NCBI GenBank assembly: GCA_013152355.1
Contig: JAADGO010000012.1
Coordinates: 1-43,017 of the forward strand
DNA length: 43,017 nucleotides
Direction of reading: 5' to 3'
DNA from: Chlorobiota bacterium
GTDB lineage: Bacteria; Bacteroidota; Bacteroidia; Bacteroidales; Prolixibacteraceae
The translations under genes were made by a program, and so were the position numbers. The notes beneath the pieces were generated by a model. It saw only the letters and a program-made list of their open reading frames with translations, was not told where the DNA came from and searched no databases. Below, piece after piece: positions 1 to 8,813 of this stretch (the stretch's first letter is position 1; each line of letters begins with the position of its first letter).

Positions 1-567
1 GCCGGATAAACTCCTTGTCAGTGAGTGTAACCGGGTGCTTTTTGCCTCCATGCCGGTAATCCTTTGCGGTAAAAGTTACGCTGCCATTTCCTATGTTTTT
101 AATGCGGTGGTTGTTGATTGCTATTTTATGGGTATAACGCCCGATGTACTCAATAACTTGCGGTGGCCCGAAAAACGGGCGTTTGCAATACACCCCCCAG
201 TTCTTTTCAAAAAGTTTTTTATACAGTCTGCCATCCGGTTCCAGTTGTTTTCGCAAGCCTTCTGCAAAACGGGCACGGAACACCCTTGACATTGCTTTTA
301 CCGGGAACAGAAACTTGCCTTTGCCGCTGGCATATTTCCACTTCATCGGTGGCAACACCCCGCCGCCCGGCACAATGCAATGCAAGTGCGGGTGCAGCGA
401 CAGGTCCTGCCCCAGGTATGCAGGATGGCAACCATCCCTGTTTTTGCACCAAGGAATTTAGGGTTTGCAGCAAACCCTTTAATTACCTCCCATGCTGTTT
501 TGAACAGCAGGTTGTATAAGGCCTTGGGCTCATAAAGGCAAACTTTGTTAAGGCAGGCAGGCTTTAC
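1..567 (-). pseudogene. IS91-family transposase remnant (truncated, frameshifted)
   Basis: Read on the minus strand, this stretch encodes the core of an IS91-type rolling-circle transposase. The HUH-like motif HPHLHC lies near 395-380, followed by IVPGGGV, and the two-tyrosine motif YIGRY lies near 135-120, followed by THKIAI; KDYRHGGKKHP follows near the window edge. The upstream part (LYNLLFKTAWEVI, LGAKTGMVAILHTWG) is in a different frame from HPHLHC. The break falls at the C run 410-413, where one base is missing. Recognisable similarity stops near 567, so the N-terminal region that normally precedes LNKVCLYEPK is absent. The other end runs off the window. I see this as a dead fragment. 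The single-base break could also be a homopolymer sequencing error, but the missing N-terminus cannot be explained that way. Confidence 0.8.
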
Positions 568-669
568 GTTTATTATGCGTCTTTTTGTGCCATTTTGTGC
601 AAATAATATATCAGATTATCCATTGGAATTCACTAATAATTAGAGTTTATTTGTGAATAAACTGAAGAA

Positions 670-3600
670 ATGGAAGGTACGATTAGAAACACCAGGCATA
701 TCCCTACTGAGAAATTATTTACCGTAATTTACTTACTTGCTTTTTTAGTTTTTTATATCCCCGGTAAAAGCAGGGCACAGCAGGCTAAAAACATTATTGG
801 GGGACGTATCTCTGATTTTGAGACATTGAGAAATGGCTTTAAGCAACCAGCCAAAGAGTATGGTACAATCCCTTTTTTTGTTTGGAATGGAGAAATCACA
901 AAAGCTGCTATTGATGAGAAAATGCAGGATTTTAAAAATGCAGGATGCGGGGGAGTTATTGTGCACCCCAGGCCCGGAATGATTACAGAATACCTTTCTC
1001 CTGAATGGTTCGGGCTGTTTCAACATACTGTAGAAAAAGGGAAAGAGCTGGATCTGGACGTTTGGATTTATGATGAGAACTCATACCCCAGCGGGTTTGG
1101 AGGGGGGCATGTACCTGCCGAAATGCCGGAATCATATAACCAGGGGCAGGGGCTGCAACCAACTGAGGCAGATACAATCCCTTCCGATTACACAAAATAT
1201 TTCCTCATCTTAAAGAATGTCGATGGAAAGTACACAGATGTGTCCAAAACGATAACAGATGAACTCAACAAAAAAGGCAACTATATTCTGTTCTCAAAAA
1301 CATACAATAAAAAGTCCGATTGGTTTGGGGGATTCTCTTACGTTGACCTGCTTTATCCAGGGGTTACGGAAAAATTCCTTGAAGTCACCATGCCCGGATA
1401 TAAAAAACAATCAGGAAATGAGTTTGGGAAAATAATCCCGGGGGTTTTTACTGATGAACCGGAAATAAGGTCTTCGGGGGGACTTCGCTGGACACCTGAT
1501 TTATTTGATGTTTTTAAGAAACAATGGGGGTATGATTTAAAAGTAAACATCCCATCTCTTTATAAAAAGGTTGGCAATTGGAAAAAAGTACGCCATAATT
1601 ACACAAAAACACTCCTTTGGCTGTTTACCGACAGGTGGTCGAAGCCGGCAAGTGAATACTATAAGAAACTCGGGTTAAAATTTACCGGGCATTATTGGGA
1701 ACATGGATGGCCATCCATGAGATTAGGCGGCGATAATATGGCAATGTATGCTTACCATTCCGTCCCCGGGATCGATATGTTGTTTAATCGGTTTAATGAA
1801 GAATCGCCTAATGCCCAATTTGGGAATATCCGCTCTGTAAAAGAGTTGGCCAGCGTGGCCAATCAATTCAACCGTTCCAGGACACTTTGTGAAACGTATG
1901 GAGGTTCAGGTTGGGAAATAACCTTCCAGGATTTAAAAAGGCTTGGAGATTGGGAGTATGCGTTAGGGGTCAATCTAATGAATCAACATTTGTCGTTTTT
2001 TACTATCGCCGGAGCCCGGAAATATGATTACCCACCTTCATTCTCATACCATAACCCCTGGTGGAAAAGCTACAGCTACCTGAACAATTATTACGCCCGC
2101 TTGTCTCTTGCCCTTTCTTCAGGAGAACAAAAAAATGATATACTTATTATTGAGCCAACAACAACTGCATGGTTATACGACTCATACATCAATGAAGGAA
2201 GAGATTCGATGATTGACCGGGTAGGAAACACTTTCCAGCAATTTGTTACAACATTAGAAAAGAACCAGGTTGAGTATGACCTTGGCTCCGAGGATATTAT
2301 TCAAAATCATGGGAAATCAGGTAAAAACGGATTTGAGGTCGGCAACCGTATCTATTCTACGGTTGTGATTCCTCCGTTAATGGAGAACCTGAATAAGAAA
2401 ACATTTAGTTTAATAAAAAAGTTTGTCAGAAATGGCGGGCATTTGATTATTTTTTCAAGGCCTGGCCTGGTTGACGGAAACTCCTCTGCCGAAGCTTCCG
2501 GTTTTTTCAAACAAAAAGCTTCAAATATTATTTATCGGCCCGGGCTGGATGAGAGTTCTCTCGGCCTATTACTGAAGAAACAAGGCCTGAAATTTATTGA
2601 TGTTAAGGGAGGAAACCTATACCATCACCTTCGCCGGTTAAAAGACGGGCAGGCCGTCTTCCTGGCTAATTCAGATATGAATGAGAAAACAACAGGGAGG
2701 CTGGCAATCAGCGGTAAAGATGCTATTTTGCTGAATGTGTTTACAGGAGGGATTGTTGACTACCCTGAAGAAGTTGACGGGGAAAATATAAATCTTAATT
2801 TTTCATTGGAGCCGGCAGGAAGTATGCTTTTATATATTGCTGATAAGAGGCAAGAAGGATACCCCCCGTATGAAAAAAAGGAGAATCTAAGCCTGGTTCC
2901 ATCAGTATCTGATATTGTTATTGAAAAAGAGGAAGACAATGTACTGCCCATTGATTTTTGCGACCTGAAAACAAATGGTAAAGAACTAAACGATGTTCAT
3001 GTATATGATGCAACCCAGGAAGTTTTCACAGAACATGGTTTCCCAAATGGTAATCCATGGAATCATTCAATCCAATATAAGACTAATATTATCGACCGTG
3101 CAAATTTCCCTGAAAACAGTGGTTTTGAAGCTACATACTATTTTAATATCGATGGTGAGTTCAACTATTCCGATTTTAAACTAGTTGTTGAAAGGCCCGG
3201 CCAATTATCTGTTTCAATCAACGGGCATCAGTTAAAGCCACTTCCTGGTAACTGGTGGCTAGACCATTCATTTGGGGTGTTTTCAATCGGGGAATGGGTG
3301 CAGGCTGGCGAGAATAATATTGTAATAAGCTGCGTGCCAATGCATATCCGTGCTGAAATAGAACCGGTTTATATTTTAGGAGATTTCTCGCTTGCCCCGG
3401 CAACAAAAGGCTGGGTTATTCAGGCTCCGAAGAAAGAAATCTCAACCGGCAGTTGGAAAGGCCAGGGGCTTCCTTTTTATTCATGGGATATGGTTTACCG
3501 CAGGAACTTTGAAATACAAAACAAGGGGGCTTATTATGAGGTTGGGCTCGGAGACTGGAAAGGTACTGTAGCCGAGGTATTTGCAAATGGGGAACATGCC

Positions 3601-3840
3601 GGGACAATAGCCCTTCATACCGACCGTATTAATGTAACTGATTTTATTAAAGAAGGGGATAACCAGATTGAGGTGAGGATTACCGGAAGCCTGAAAAACC
3701 TGCTGGGGCCTCATCATAATAATCCGAAACCTGGCCTTTCAAGCCCATGGAATTGGAGAAATGTAAAAAAATATCCACCAGGTAAAGAGTACCAGCTATT
3801 GGATTATGGATTAATGGGTGACATTTATTTATATAAATAG
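670..3840 (+). CDS. Secreted glycoside hydrolase-like protein (GH106/rhamnosidase-like)
   Basis: This is a 1056-residue protein with a hydrophobic N-terminal segment (about residues 16-33) ending in SRAQQAK, which looks like a signal peptide for export to the periplasm or beyond. The N-terminal half resembles large TIM-barrel proteins around GH106: PFFVWNGEIT near 69, WIYDENSYPSGFGGG near 130, FTDEPE near 260 and CETYGGSGWE near 410. The acidic residues in the last two are candidate catalytic residues. The C-terminal 250 residues contain jelly-roll, galactose-binding-like stretches (GDWKGTVAEVFANG, then a conserved-looking PGLSSPWNW). No type IX C-terminal sorting domain is visible. The substrate cannot be told; alpha-L-rhamnoside cleavage is only suggested by the family. 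The gene stands alone without SusCD partners and lies next to an IS91 remnant, which may hint at acquisition. Confidence 0.75.
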   Translation: MEGTIRNTRHIPTEKLFTVIYLLAFLVFYIPGKSRAQQAKNIIGGRISDFETLRNGFKQPAKEYGTIPFFVWNGEITKAAIDEKMQDFKNAGCGGVIVHPRPGMITEYLSPEWFGLFQHTVEKGKELDLDVWIYDENSYPSGFGGGHVPAEMPESYNQGQGLQPTEADTIPSDYTKYFLILKNVDGKYTDVSKTITDELNKKGNYILFSKTYNKKSDWFGGFSYVDLLYPGVTEKFLEVTMPGYKKQSGNEFGKIIPGVFTDEPEIRSSGGLRWTPDLFDVFKKQWGYDLKVNIPSLYKKVGNWKKVRHNYTKTLLWLFTDRWSKPASEYYKKLGLKFTGHYWEHGWPSMRLGGDNMAMYAYHSVPGIDMLFNRFNEESPNAQFGNIRSVKELASVANQFNRSRTLCETYGGSGWEITFQDLKRLGDWEYALGVNLMNQHLSFFTIAGARKYDYPPSFSYHNPWWKSYSYLNNYYARLSLALSSGEQKNDILIIEPTTTAWLYDSYINEGRDSMIDRVGNTFQQFVTTLEKNQVEYDLGSEDIIQNHGKSGKNGFEVGNRIYSTVVIPPLMENLNKKTFSLIKKFVRNGGHLIIFSRPGLVDGNSSAEASGFFKQKASNIIYRPGLDESSLGLLLKKQGLKFIDVKGGNLYHHLRRLKDGQAVFLANSDMNEKTTGRLAISGKDAILLNVFTGGIVDYPEEVDGENINLNFSLEPAGSMLLYIADKRQEGYPPYEKKENLSLVPSVSDIVIEKEEDNVLPIDFCDLKTNGKELNDVHVYDATQEVFTEHGFPNGNPWNHSIQYKTNIIDRANFPENSGFEATYYFNIDGEFNYSDFKLVVERPGQLSVSINGHQLKPLPGNWWLDHSFGVFSIGEWVQAGENNIVISCVPMHIRAEIEPVYILGDFSLAPATKGWVIQAPKKEISTGSWKGQGLPFYSWDMVYRRNFEIQNKGAYYEVGLGDWKGTVAEVFANGEHAGTIALHTDRINVTDFIKEGDNQIEVRITGSLKNLLGPHHNNPKPGLSSPWNWRNVKKYPPGKEYQLLDYGLMGDIYLYK

Positions 3841-3848
3841 GTATTCTT

Positions 3849-3883
3849 AGAGACTGTTTAAAAATAAAATTTAACCAGTCTCT
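3849..3883. terminator. Bidirectional hairpin between convergent GH gene and rnhA
   Basis: AGAGACTGTTTAAA is followed by seven bases and then TTTAACCAGTCTCT. This forms a 14-bp stem with one mismatch between the 3' ends of two convergent genes, and its last base is the first base of the rnhA stop codon complement. It has no long T run, so termination is inferred from position. The left arm belongs to the GTTTAAA repeat family found elsewhere in the window. Confidence 0.55.
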
Positions 3884-4344
3884 TATAATGGCTTATACCC
3901 TTCATCCTCTAATAACTCCGGTTGCATAGAAGCCTCAACCGCCAGTTGGTCGCATCGTTCGTTCAGTGGGTTATTGGCATGGCCTTTTATCCATACAAAA
4001 CGCACCGTGTGTTTCTTGTATACTTTGAGGAACCGCATCCACAGGTCAGGATTTTTTTTCCCTTTAAACCTTTTCTGAGCCCAGGAAAATACCCACCGCT
4101 TTTCAACTGCATCGGCTACATATTTCGAATCGGTATAAATGGTAACATCACAGTTCTCTATTTTAAGTGCCTCAAGGGCAACAATTACGGCCAACAGTTC
4201 CATCCTGTTGTTGGTGGTCAGTTTATACCCCTGCGATAACTCTTTCCTGTGCCTGCCCGAGATTAAAACGACCCCGTACCCACCGGGGCCCGGATTCCCC
4301 CTTGCTGCGCCGTCAGTATAAATTGTAATTTTTGGTACTGCCAT
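3883..4344 (-). CDS. rnhA: Ribonuclease HI
   Basis: This 153-residue protein has the normal length and complete active site of bacterial RNase HI, which cleaves the RNA strand of RNA-DNA hybrids (R-loops, replication primers). The catalytic carboxylates are D11 (YTDGAARGNPG), E49 (NNRMELLA), D72 (YTDSKYV) and D132 (NERCDQLA), with the accessory His at H122 (IKGHAN). The basic handle region KRWVFSWAQKRFKGKKNPDLW is present. The start at MAVPKITIYTDG is the only one consistent with the family. An intrinsic terminator of the upstream peptidase gene ends only a few bases before this start, so expression must depend on read-through or on an unseen promoter inside the 3' part of the peptidase gene. 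Confidence 0.97.
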   Translation of the reverse strand: MAVPKITIYTDGAARGNPGPGGYGVVLISGRHRKELSQGYKLTTNNRMELLAVIVALEALKIENCDVTIYTDSKYVADAVEKRWVFSWAQKRFKGKKNPDLWMRFLKVYKKHTVRFVWIKGHANNPLNERCDQLAVEASMQPELLEDEGYKPL

Positions 4345-4349
4345 ATTTC

Positions 4350-4378
4350 AAAAAAAAAGACCCGTGAAAATACGGGCC
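4350..4378 (-). terminator. Intrinsic terminator after the S46 peptidase gene
   Basis: On the minus strand GGCCCGT, a six-base loop and ACGGGTC form a 7-bp stem with one G-U pair, followed by an uninterrupted run of nine T. It lies 21 bases after the peptidase stop codon. The T run ends about five bases before the rnhA start codon, an unusually tight arrangement. Confidence 0.85.
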
Positions 4379-4399
4379 TTTCACTGAAGAATATAATTT

Positions 4400-6553
4400 T
4401 TACCGTATTATTTTCATTTCATCGATTAAATGCGATGCGCCTGCGAACTTATCAATGACCCATAATACATAACGGATATCGACATTGATGCACCGTTGTA
4501 GTTCTGGCTCGAAAGCAATATCGCCGCTCATTGCCTCCCAGTTACCATCGAAAGCAACCCCTATCAATTCGCCCCGCCCATTCATCACCGGGCTACCCGA
4601 ATTACCTCCTGTAATATCGTTATTCGTAATAAAACAGGTGTGGAGCGTACCGTCTTCGTCAGCATAATCACCATAATCACCTGCGGCATAAAGCTCTTTT
4701 AGTTTTTCAGGGACATCAAATTCCATATCCCCCGGAATTTCTTTTTCTATATAACCTTTCAGGGTGGTATAATACTTATAACGGACTCCGTCTCTGGGGT
4801 CATAATCAAGTACCTTCCCATAAGTCAGGCGCATAGTAGAATTTGCATCGGGATAAAATTTTTTGCCTTTGTCCATTTCCATTAAGCCGGCCAGGAAAAG
4901 CCTTTCCCCTCTGTTGAGCAGTGGCTTGGTTTGATCAATAATGCTACTTATATTATTAAACTCCTGGAAAATTGAGACAGAAGATTTGAAAGCCATGTCT
5001 TTCTTCAGGGTTTTTAAGTCCGGGGAATCTAAGAAATCTTCAAATTTAGCTTTATCAGCAAATATTGTTTTCTCAAACATTTTCGTTGCAAACTTGTCAA
5101 AATTGCCTTTATATTTCGACTTTACCTCGGCAAAAAACGAAGGGTGGTATAAAGGGTCAACATTATCGTTGTACAACTTTAACAGAGAGCTTACAATTTT
5201 CCTGTCTGTTTCGGCATCATAATTCCTGAAATACCTGTCATGCCCTTTCCTCAGGGCTTCAGTCATCCTTTCAATGCGGCTTTCATTTTTTTTAGGGTCT
5301 TCTAATAATTCGTACAACAGCCTTGTCCTTTTTGCAAACATGAAAATTTCAGGGCCGCGTATCATCGCCTCTACCATATATTCCTTTGCAACCTCTGCAG
5401 AAGGGTCGGAGTATCCCGTTTTTATCAGAGCAAGGGCTTTGCCATATTTTTCTTTCCTCGTTTCGTCTTCATTCACCCATTTGGTAAACTCGTCTTCTAT
5501 AGCTTCTTTTTGTGCCAACACGTTTAATCTCTTCAGGCCGTTGTTTTGCCCGATACTATATTTATAATAATTGGAACTTATGGCATATTTTGATGAATAT
5601 TGTATCTGTGCTTTTTGGCTGGTCTCCATATAACTTTTAATGATACTCAGTTTTTTGCCTCTCACCTGTATCCTGACAGGGTTGGCTATCTGCATGGTGT
5701 ATTTTATAGCGGTTGAGGTTTCGTACCTGTTGGTTCTTCCCGGAAAGCCAAGTATCATTGAGAAATCGCCCTCTTTTACCCCTTTCAATGAAATAGGGAG
5801 GAAACTCTTAGGAGTAAGGGGGATATTGTCTTTTGAATAATCGGCAGGTTTTCCGTCAGGCCCTGCATAAACCCTGAACAGGCAGAAGTCGGCAGTATGC
5901 CTTGGCCACATCCAGTTGTCGGTATCGCCGCCAAATTTACCCAGCGATTTGGGCGGGCAGCCTACCAGCCTGACATCTCTGAACGTTTCTGAAATAAATA
6001 AATAAAATTTATTAGAACTAAACAGGCTTTGTACATTCGCATCGTAATGCGTATCCTTTTCGGCTTCGTTGGCAATCTCCCTTGAATTAGCCCTGATTAG
6101 CTGATTCCTTTCATTATACGACATGGTGTCGCTTACGCCTTCCAGTACCTTGTCGGTAACATCTTCAGCACTTATTAAAAATGATACCGTTTTGCCAGGA
6201 TTTGACAATTCTTCATCGCGCGACTGAGCCCAGAAACCATCTTTTAAATAATCGTGTTCTACGGTCGAATGAGCCTGTATCTCACCAAATCCACAATGGT
6301 GGTTTGTTAGCAACAAGCCATCTTTCGAGATAAGCTCCGCAGTACATGACCCATGGTCTAACGCAACTACTGCATCTTTTAAACTGGAATTGTTGATATT
6401 GTATATCTGGTCTGCACTCAGCTCACAACCCATTTTTTGCATCTCGCCAATATTCAACTTTTGAATAAGCGATGGCAACCACATCCCCTCATCAGCTACA
6501 GATGTGCTGAAAAACCCTAACAACAGTATTAAAACTAAATAAAAATTCTTCAT
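4400..6553 (-). CDS. S46 family dipeptidyl-peptidase (DPP7-type)
   Basis: This 717-residue exported serine peptidase belongs to the Bacteroidota S46 family (DPP7/DPP11), which removes dipeptides from free N-termini in the periplasm as part of peptide feeding. A signal peptide (about residues 1-20, FFSTSVA then DEGMW) is followed by the trypsin-like half containing the catalytic His in TNHHCG (about 83-88). The nucleophile Ser lies near the C-terminus in GGNSGSPV. The residue known to separate the two specificities sits in AFDGNWEA and is Gly here. That is the DPP7-like state (hydrophobic P1) rather than the Arg of DPP11 (acidic P1); this specificity call is inference from the motif. Length and both ends match the family. 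It has its own promoter and terminator. Confidence 0.93.
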   Translation of the reverse strand: MKNFYLVLILLLGFFSTSVADEGMWLPSLIQKLNIGEMQKMGCELSADQIYNINNSSLKDAVVALDHGSCTAELISKDGLLLTNHHCGFGEIQAHSTVEHDYLKDGFWAQSRDEELSNPGKTVSFLISAEDVTDKVLEGVSDTMSYNERNQLIRANSREIANEAEKDTHYDANVQSLFSSNKFYLFISETFRDVRLVGCPPKSLGKFGGDTDNWMWPRHTADFCLFRVYAGPDGKPADYSKDNIPLTPKSFLPISLKGVKEGDFSMILGFPGRTNRYETSTAIKYTMQIANPVRIQVRGKKLSIIKSYMETSQKAQIQYSSKYAISSNYYKYSIGQNNGLKRLNVLAQKEAIEDEFTKWVNEDETRKEKYGKALALIKTGYSDPSAEVAKEYMVEAMIRGPEIFMFAKRTRLLYELLEDPKKNESRIERMTEALRKGHDRYFRNYDAETDRKIVSSLLKLYNDNVDPLYHPSFFAEVKSKYKGNFDKFATKMFEKTIFADKAKFEDFLDSPDLKTLKKDMAFKSSVSIFQEFNNISSIIDQTKPLLNRGERLFLAGLMEMDKGKKFYPDANSTMRLTYGKVLDYDPRDGVRYKYYTTLKGYIEKEIPGDMEFDVPEKLKELYAAGDYGDYADEDGTLHTCFITNNDITGGNSGSPVMNGRGELIGVAFDGNWEAMSGDIAFEPELQRCINVDIRYVLWVIDKFAGASHLIDEMKIIR

Positions 6554-6579
6554 CTTAGCGTAACCTTAATTTTAAGGTG

Positions 6580-6587
6580 CAAATATA
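6580..6587 (-). promoter_or_regulatory. -7 element of S46 peptidase promoter
   Basis: The minus strand reads TATATTTG, an exact match to the Bacteroidota -7 consensus TAnnTTTG, about 27 bases upstream of the start codon. A clear -33 TTG at the ideal distance is not present; the nearest are at spacings of about 16 and 22. Confidence 0.5.
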
Positions 6588-6634
6588 TATGTTCCTTTTT
6601 ATTCAAAATCAATTTTAACCTTTTATAACATTTG

Positions 6635-6662
6635 GGCAAAAAAAATACTGGCTTTTTTTGCC
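6635..6662. repeat. Inverted repeat in the divergent peptidase/M23 spacer
   Basis: GGCAAAAAAA and TTTTTTTGCC form a perfect 10-bp inverted repeat around an 8-base centre. It lies between two divergent promoters, where neither gene needs a terminator, so it may be an operator or a structural A-tract element. Its function is unknown. Confidence 0.5.
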
Positions 6663-6744
6663 TTTATAACTCTTCATCCAATCTTCGGGTATGTGGAAAG
6701 GATAATATTTTATACAGCTTCTAAGAAAGTTCATCAATTCTTTA

Positions 6745-6752
6745 TAAATTTG
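6745..6752 (+). promoter_or_regulatory. -7 element of the M23-dxr-rseP promoter
   Basis: TAAATTTG matches TAnnTTTG exactly and lies 18 bases before the ATG at 6771. A transcript starting from it would exclude the more upstream in-frame start at 6693, which supports the shorter M23 protein. Confidence 0.45.
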
Positions 6753-6770
6753 CTGTCTCATACAAAAAGG

Positions 6771-7631
6771 ATGGCGAGCAAAAAGGCTAAAAAGAAGATA
6801 GTAGAGAAATTGCGTGGCCGCTACAGGCTTATCATATATAACGATACCACCTTTCAGTCGGTATGGAGCATGAAGCTGACAAGGCTGAAAGTATTCACAA
6901 TAACCAGCCTGGTCTCTTCATTTTTGGTGGCATTGGTCATAATACTCATTGCCGCTACTCCGCTGAAAGAGTATATCCCGGGGTATCCAAAAAAAGAGTA
7001 CCGGCAGATGCTGATCAATAATGCCCTGCTGGTCGATTCGCTGGAAAAAGAGATTCACACCAGGGACGAATTTTTTAGTAAAATCAAGACGATCATTGAA
7101 GGGGGTATCCCTAAAGGGAATATGTCTTATGATACCTCATTAAAAAATAAATCAATAAATTTTAAGGAGTACAACCACGATTCTATATTCCACGATAAGA
7201 TTATAGAAGAACAATTAAATTTATCAATAAATTCAGAAAACAAAACAAGTGACAACTTATATAACATTCATTTTTTCACTCCTGTAAAAGGGCTTATCAC
7301 CAATAAATATGATGCACCCACCAATCATCTTGGTGTTGACCTGGTAAGTAAAGCCAATTCGCGTATTTCGGCGGTTTTGGACGGGACAGTTATTTTTGCC
7401 GGAAGGACTCTTGACACAGGTTATGTTATTTATATACAGCACACTAATAACCTGGTGTCGGTATACAAGCACAATGCAGAGCTCCTGAAAAAAGTAGGGG
7501 ATAAAGTAAAAGCGGGTGGGGCAATTGCTATAATCGGGAACTCGGGAGAGTTATCGACAGGCCCACATTTACATTTCGAACTTTGGTACAACGGCATTGC
7601 CCTTGACCCTGAACGTTATATAGATTTCTAA
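6771..7631 (+). CDS. M23 family zinc metallopeptidase, membrane anchored
   Basis: This 286-residue protein is a LytM/M23 cell-wall endopeptidase. A basic N-terminus (MASKKAKKK) and one membrane span (about residues 42-66) anchor it in the inner membrane. A short stalk leads to a C-terminal M23 domain with the zinc ligands H and D in NHLGVD and the second H of GPHLHFE, plus YKHN. All ligands are present, so it should be an active peptidoglycan hydrolase and not a degenerate activator. The start at 6771 is chosen over 6693 because a -7 promoter element lies between them and homologues begin with M-(A)-K-rich sequence. It ends 6 bases before dxr and is probably cotranscribed with it. Confidence 0.9.
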   Translation: MASKKAKKKIVEKLRGRYRLIIYNDTTFQSVWSMKLTRLKVFTITSLVSSFLVALVIILIAATPLKEYIPGYPKKEYRQMLINNALLVDSLEKEIHTRDEFFSKIKTIIEGGIPKGNMSYDTSLKNKSINFKEYNHDSIFHDKIIEEQLNLSINSENKTSDNLYNIHFFTPVKGLITNKYDAPTNHLGVDLVSKANSRISAVLDGTVIFAGRTLDTGYVIYIQHTNNLVSVYKHNAELLKKVGDKVKAGGAIAIIGNSGELSTGPHLHFELWYNGIALDPERYIDF

Positions 7632-7637
7632 AAATAA

Positions 7638-8798
7638 ATGAAAAAAAGTATTGCCATTTTAGGGTCAACCGGTTCAATCGGCACACAATCTCTTGAAGTT
7701 ATTGAAACCCACCCTGATAAATTTGAAGTAGAGGTTATTTCGGCGTTTAACAACACCAGGTTGTTAATTGAGCAGGCAAAAAAATACCACCCGAATGTGG
7801 TTGTAATTGCCAATGAAGAAAAATATGCGGAGGTAAAAGCAGCACTGGCAAGCGAGCCGGTAAAAATTTTTGCAGGGGAAGAAGCACTAAACCAGGTAGT
7901 ACAAATGGACTCTATTGATATGGTTTTAACTGCCCTGGTGGGTTTCTCAGGGCTTTTGCCTACCTACCATGCCATTAAAGCCGGTAAAGATATTGCCCTG
8001 GCAAACAAAGAAACACTGGTAGTTGCCGGTGAAATAATAACAAAACTTGCCAAAGAAAAAGAAGTAAATATATTGCCTGTCGATTCAGAACATTCTGCTA
8101 TTTTTCAGTGCATGGCAGGCGAATACATGAATCAGATAGAAAAAATTTACCTTACCTGCTCCGGTGGCCCGTTCAGAGGCAGAACCCTGGATGAAATGCA
8201 GCATATTACCCCTGAAGATGCCCTTGACCACCCAAACTGGGAAATGGGGGATAAAATAACGATTGACTCGGCATCGCTCATAAACAAAGGGTTTGAAGTG
8301 ATTGAAGCCCATTGGTTATTTGGGTTGCCTGCCAGGGATATTGAGGTGGTAGTCCATCCGCAATCAATTATCCATTCTATCGTACAATTTACCGATGGGG
8401 CAATGAAAGCTCAAATGGGGCTGCCTGATATGAAACTGCCCATTCAGTATGCACTCAGTTTCCCTGAACGGTTTGCAACTAACTTTCCCAGGTTCAATTT
8501 TTTAGATTTCCCAACGTTAGATTTCGAACGCCCAAATACAAAAATTTTTCGTAACCTTGCACTTTCTTACGAAGCGTTGGAGCAGGGGGGTAATATGCCG
8601 TGTGTGTTAAATGCTGCTAACGAAATAGTAGTTAGTGCTTTCCTCGAAGGGCAGGTGAGGTTTGTCCAACTTCCTGAAATAATTGAGGAAGTAATGCAGA
8701 AAGCCGAAATAATACAACATGCTTCGCTCGAAGATTTTGTTTTGACCGACAACGAAACAAGGAAGATTACAAGATTGTTGATTGAAAAACGGAAATAG
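7638..8798 (+). CDS. dxr: 1-deoxy-D-xylulose 5-phosphate reductoisomerase
   Basis: DXR converts 1-deoxyxylulose 5-phosphate to 2-C-methylerythritol 4-phosphate with NADPH, the committed step of the non-mevalonate isoprenoid pathway. The 386-residue sequence has the NADPH-binding GSTGSIG (residues 9-15), ANKETLV, the metal-binding VDSEHSA, the substrate loop TCSGGPF, and NWEMGDKITIDSA with NKGFEVIEAHWLF. Length is normal. It starts 6 bases after the M23 gene and is followed 15 bases later by rseP, an order common in Bacteroidota. Confidence 0.98.
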   Translation: MKKSIAILGSTGSIGTQSLEVIETHPDKFEVEVISAFNNTRLLIEQAKKYHPNVVVIANEEKYAEVKAALASEPVKIFAGEEALNQVVQMDSIDMVLTALVGFSGLLPTYHAIKAGKDIALANKETLVVAGEIITKLAKEKEVNILPVDSEHSAIFQCMAGEYMNQIEKIYLTCSGGPFRGRTLDEMQHITPEDALDHPNWEMGDKITIDSASLINKGFEVIEAHWLFGLPARDIEVVVHPQSIIHSIVQFTDGAMKAQMGLPDMKLPIQYALSFPERFATNFPRFNFLDFPTLDFERPNTKIFRNLALSYEALEQGGNMPCVLNAANEIVVSAFLEGQVRFVQLPEIIEEVMQKAEIIQHASLEDFVLTDNETRKITRLLIEKRK

Positions 8799-8813
8799 AA
8801 AGGATAATAGTTA

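Noticed and set aside
219-473. 84-residue minus-strand ORF in the transposase region
   Set aside because: The transposase motifs are in the two other minus-strand frames; this ORF is a shadow.
6693-6770. N-terminal extension of the M23 peptidase (26 residues)
   Set aside because: A -7 promoter element at 6745-6752 lies inside it, and relatives begin near MASKKAKKK.
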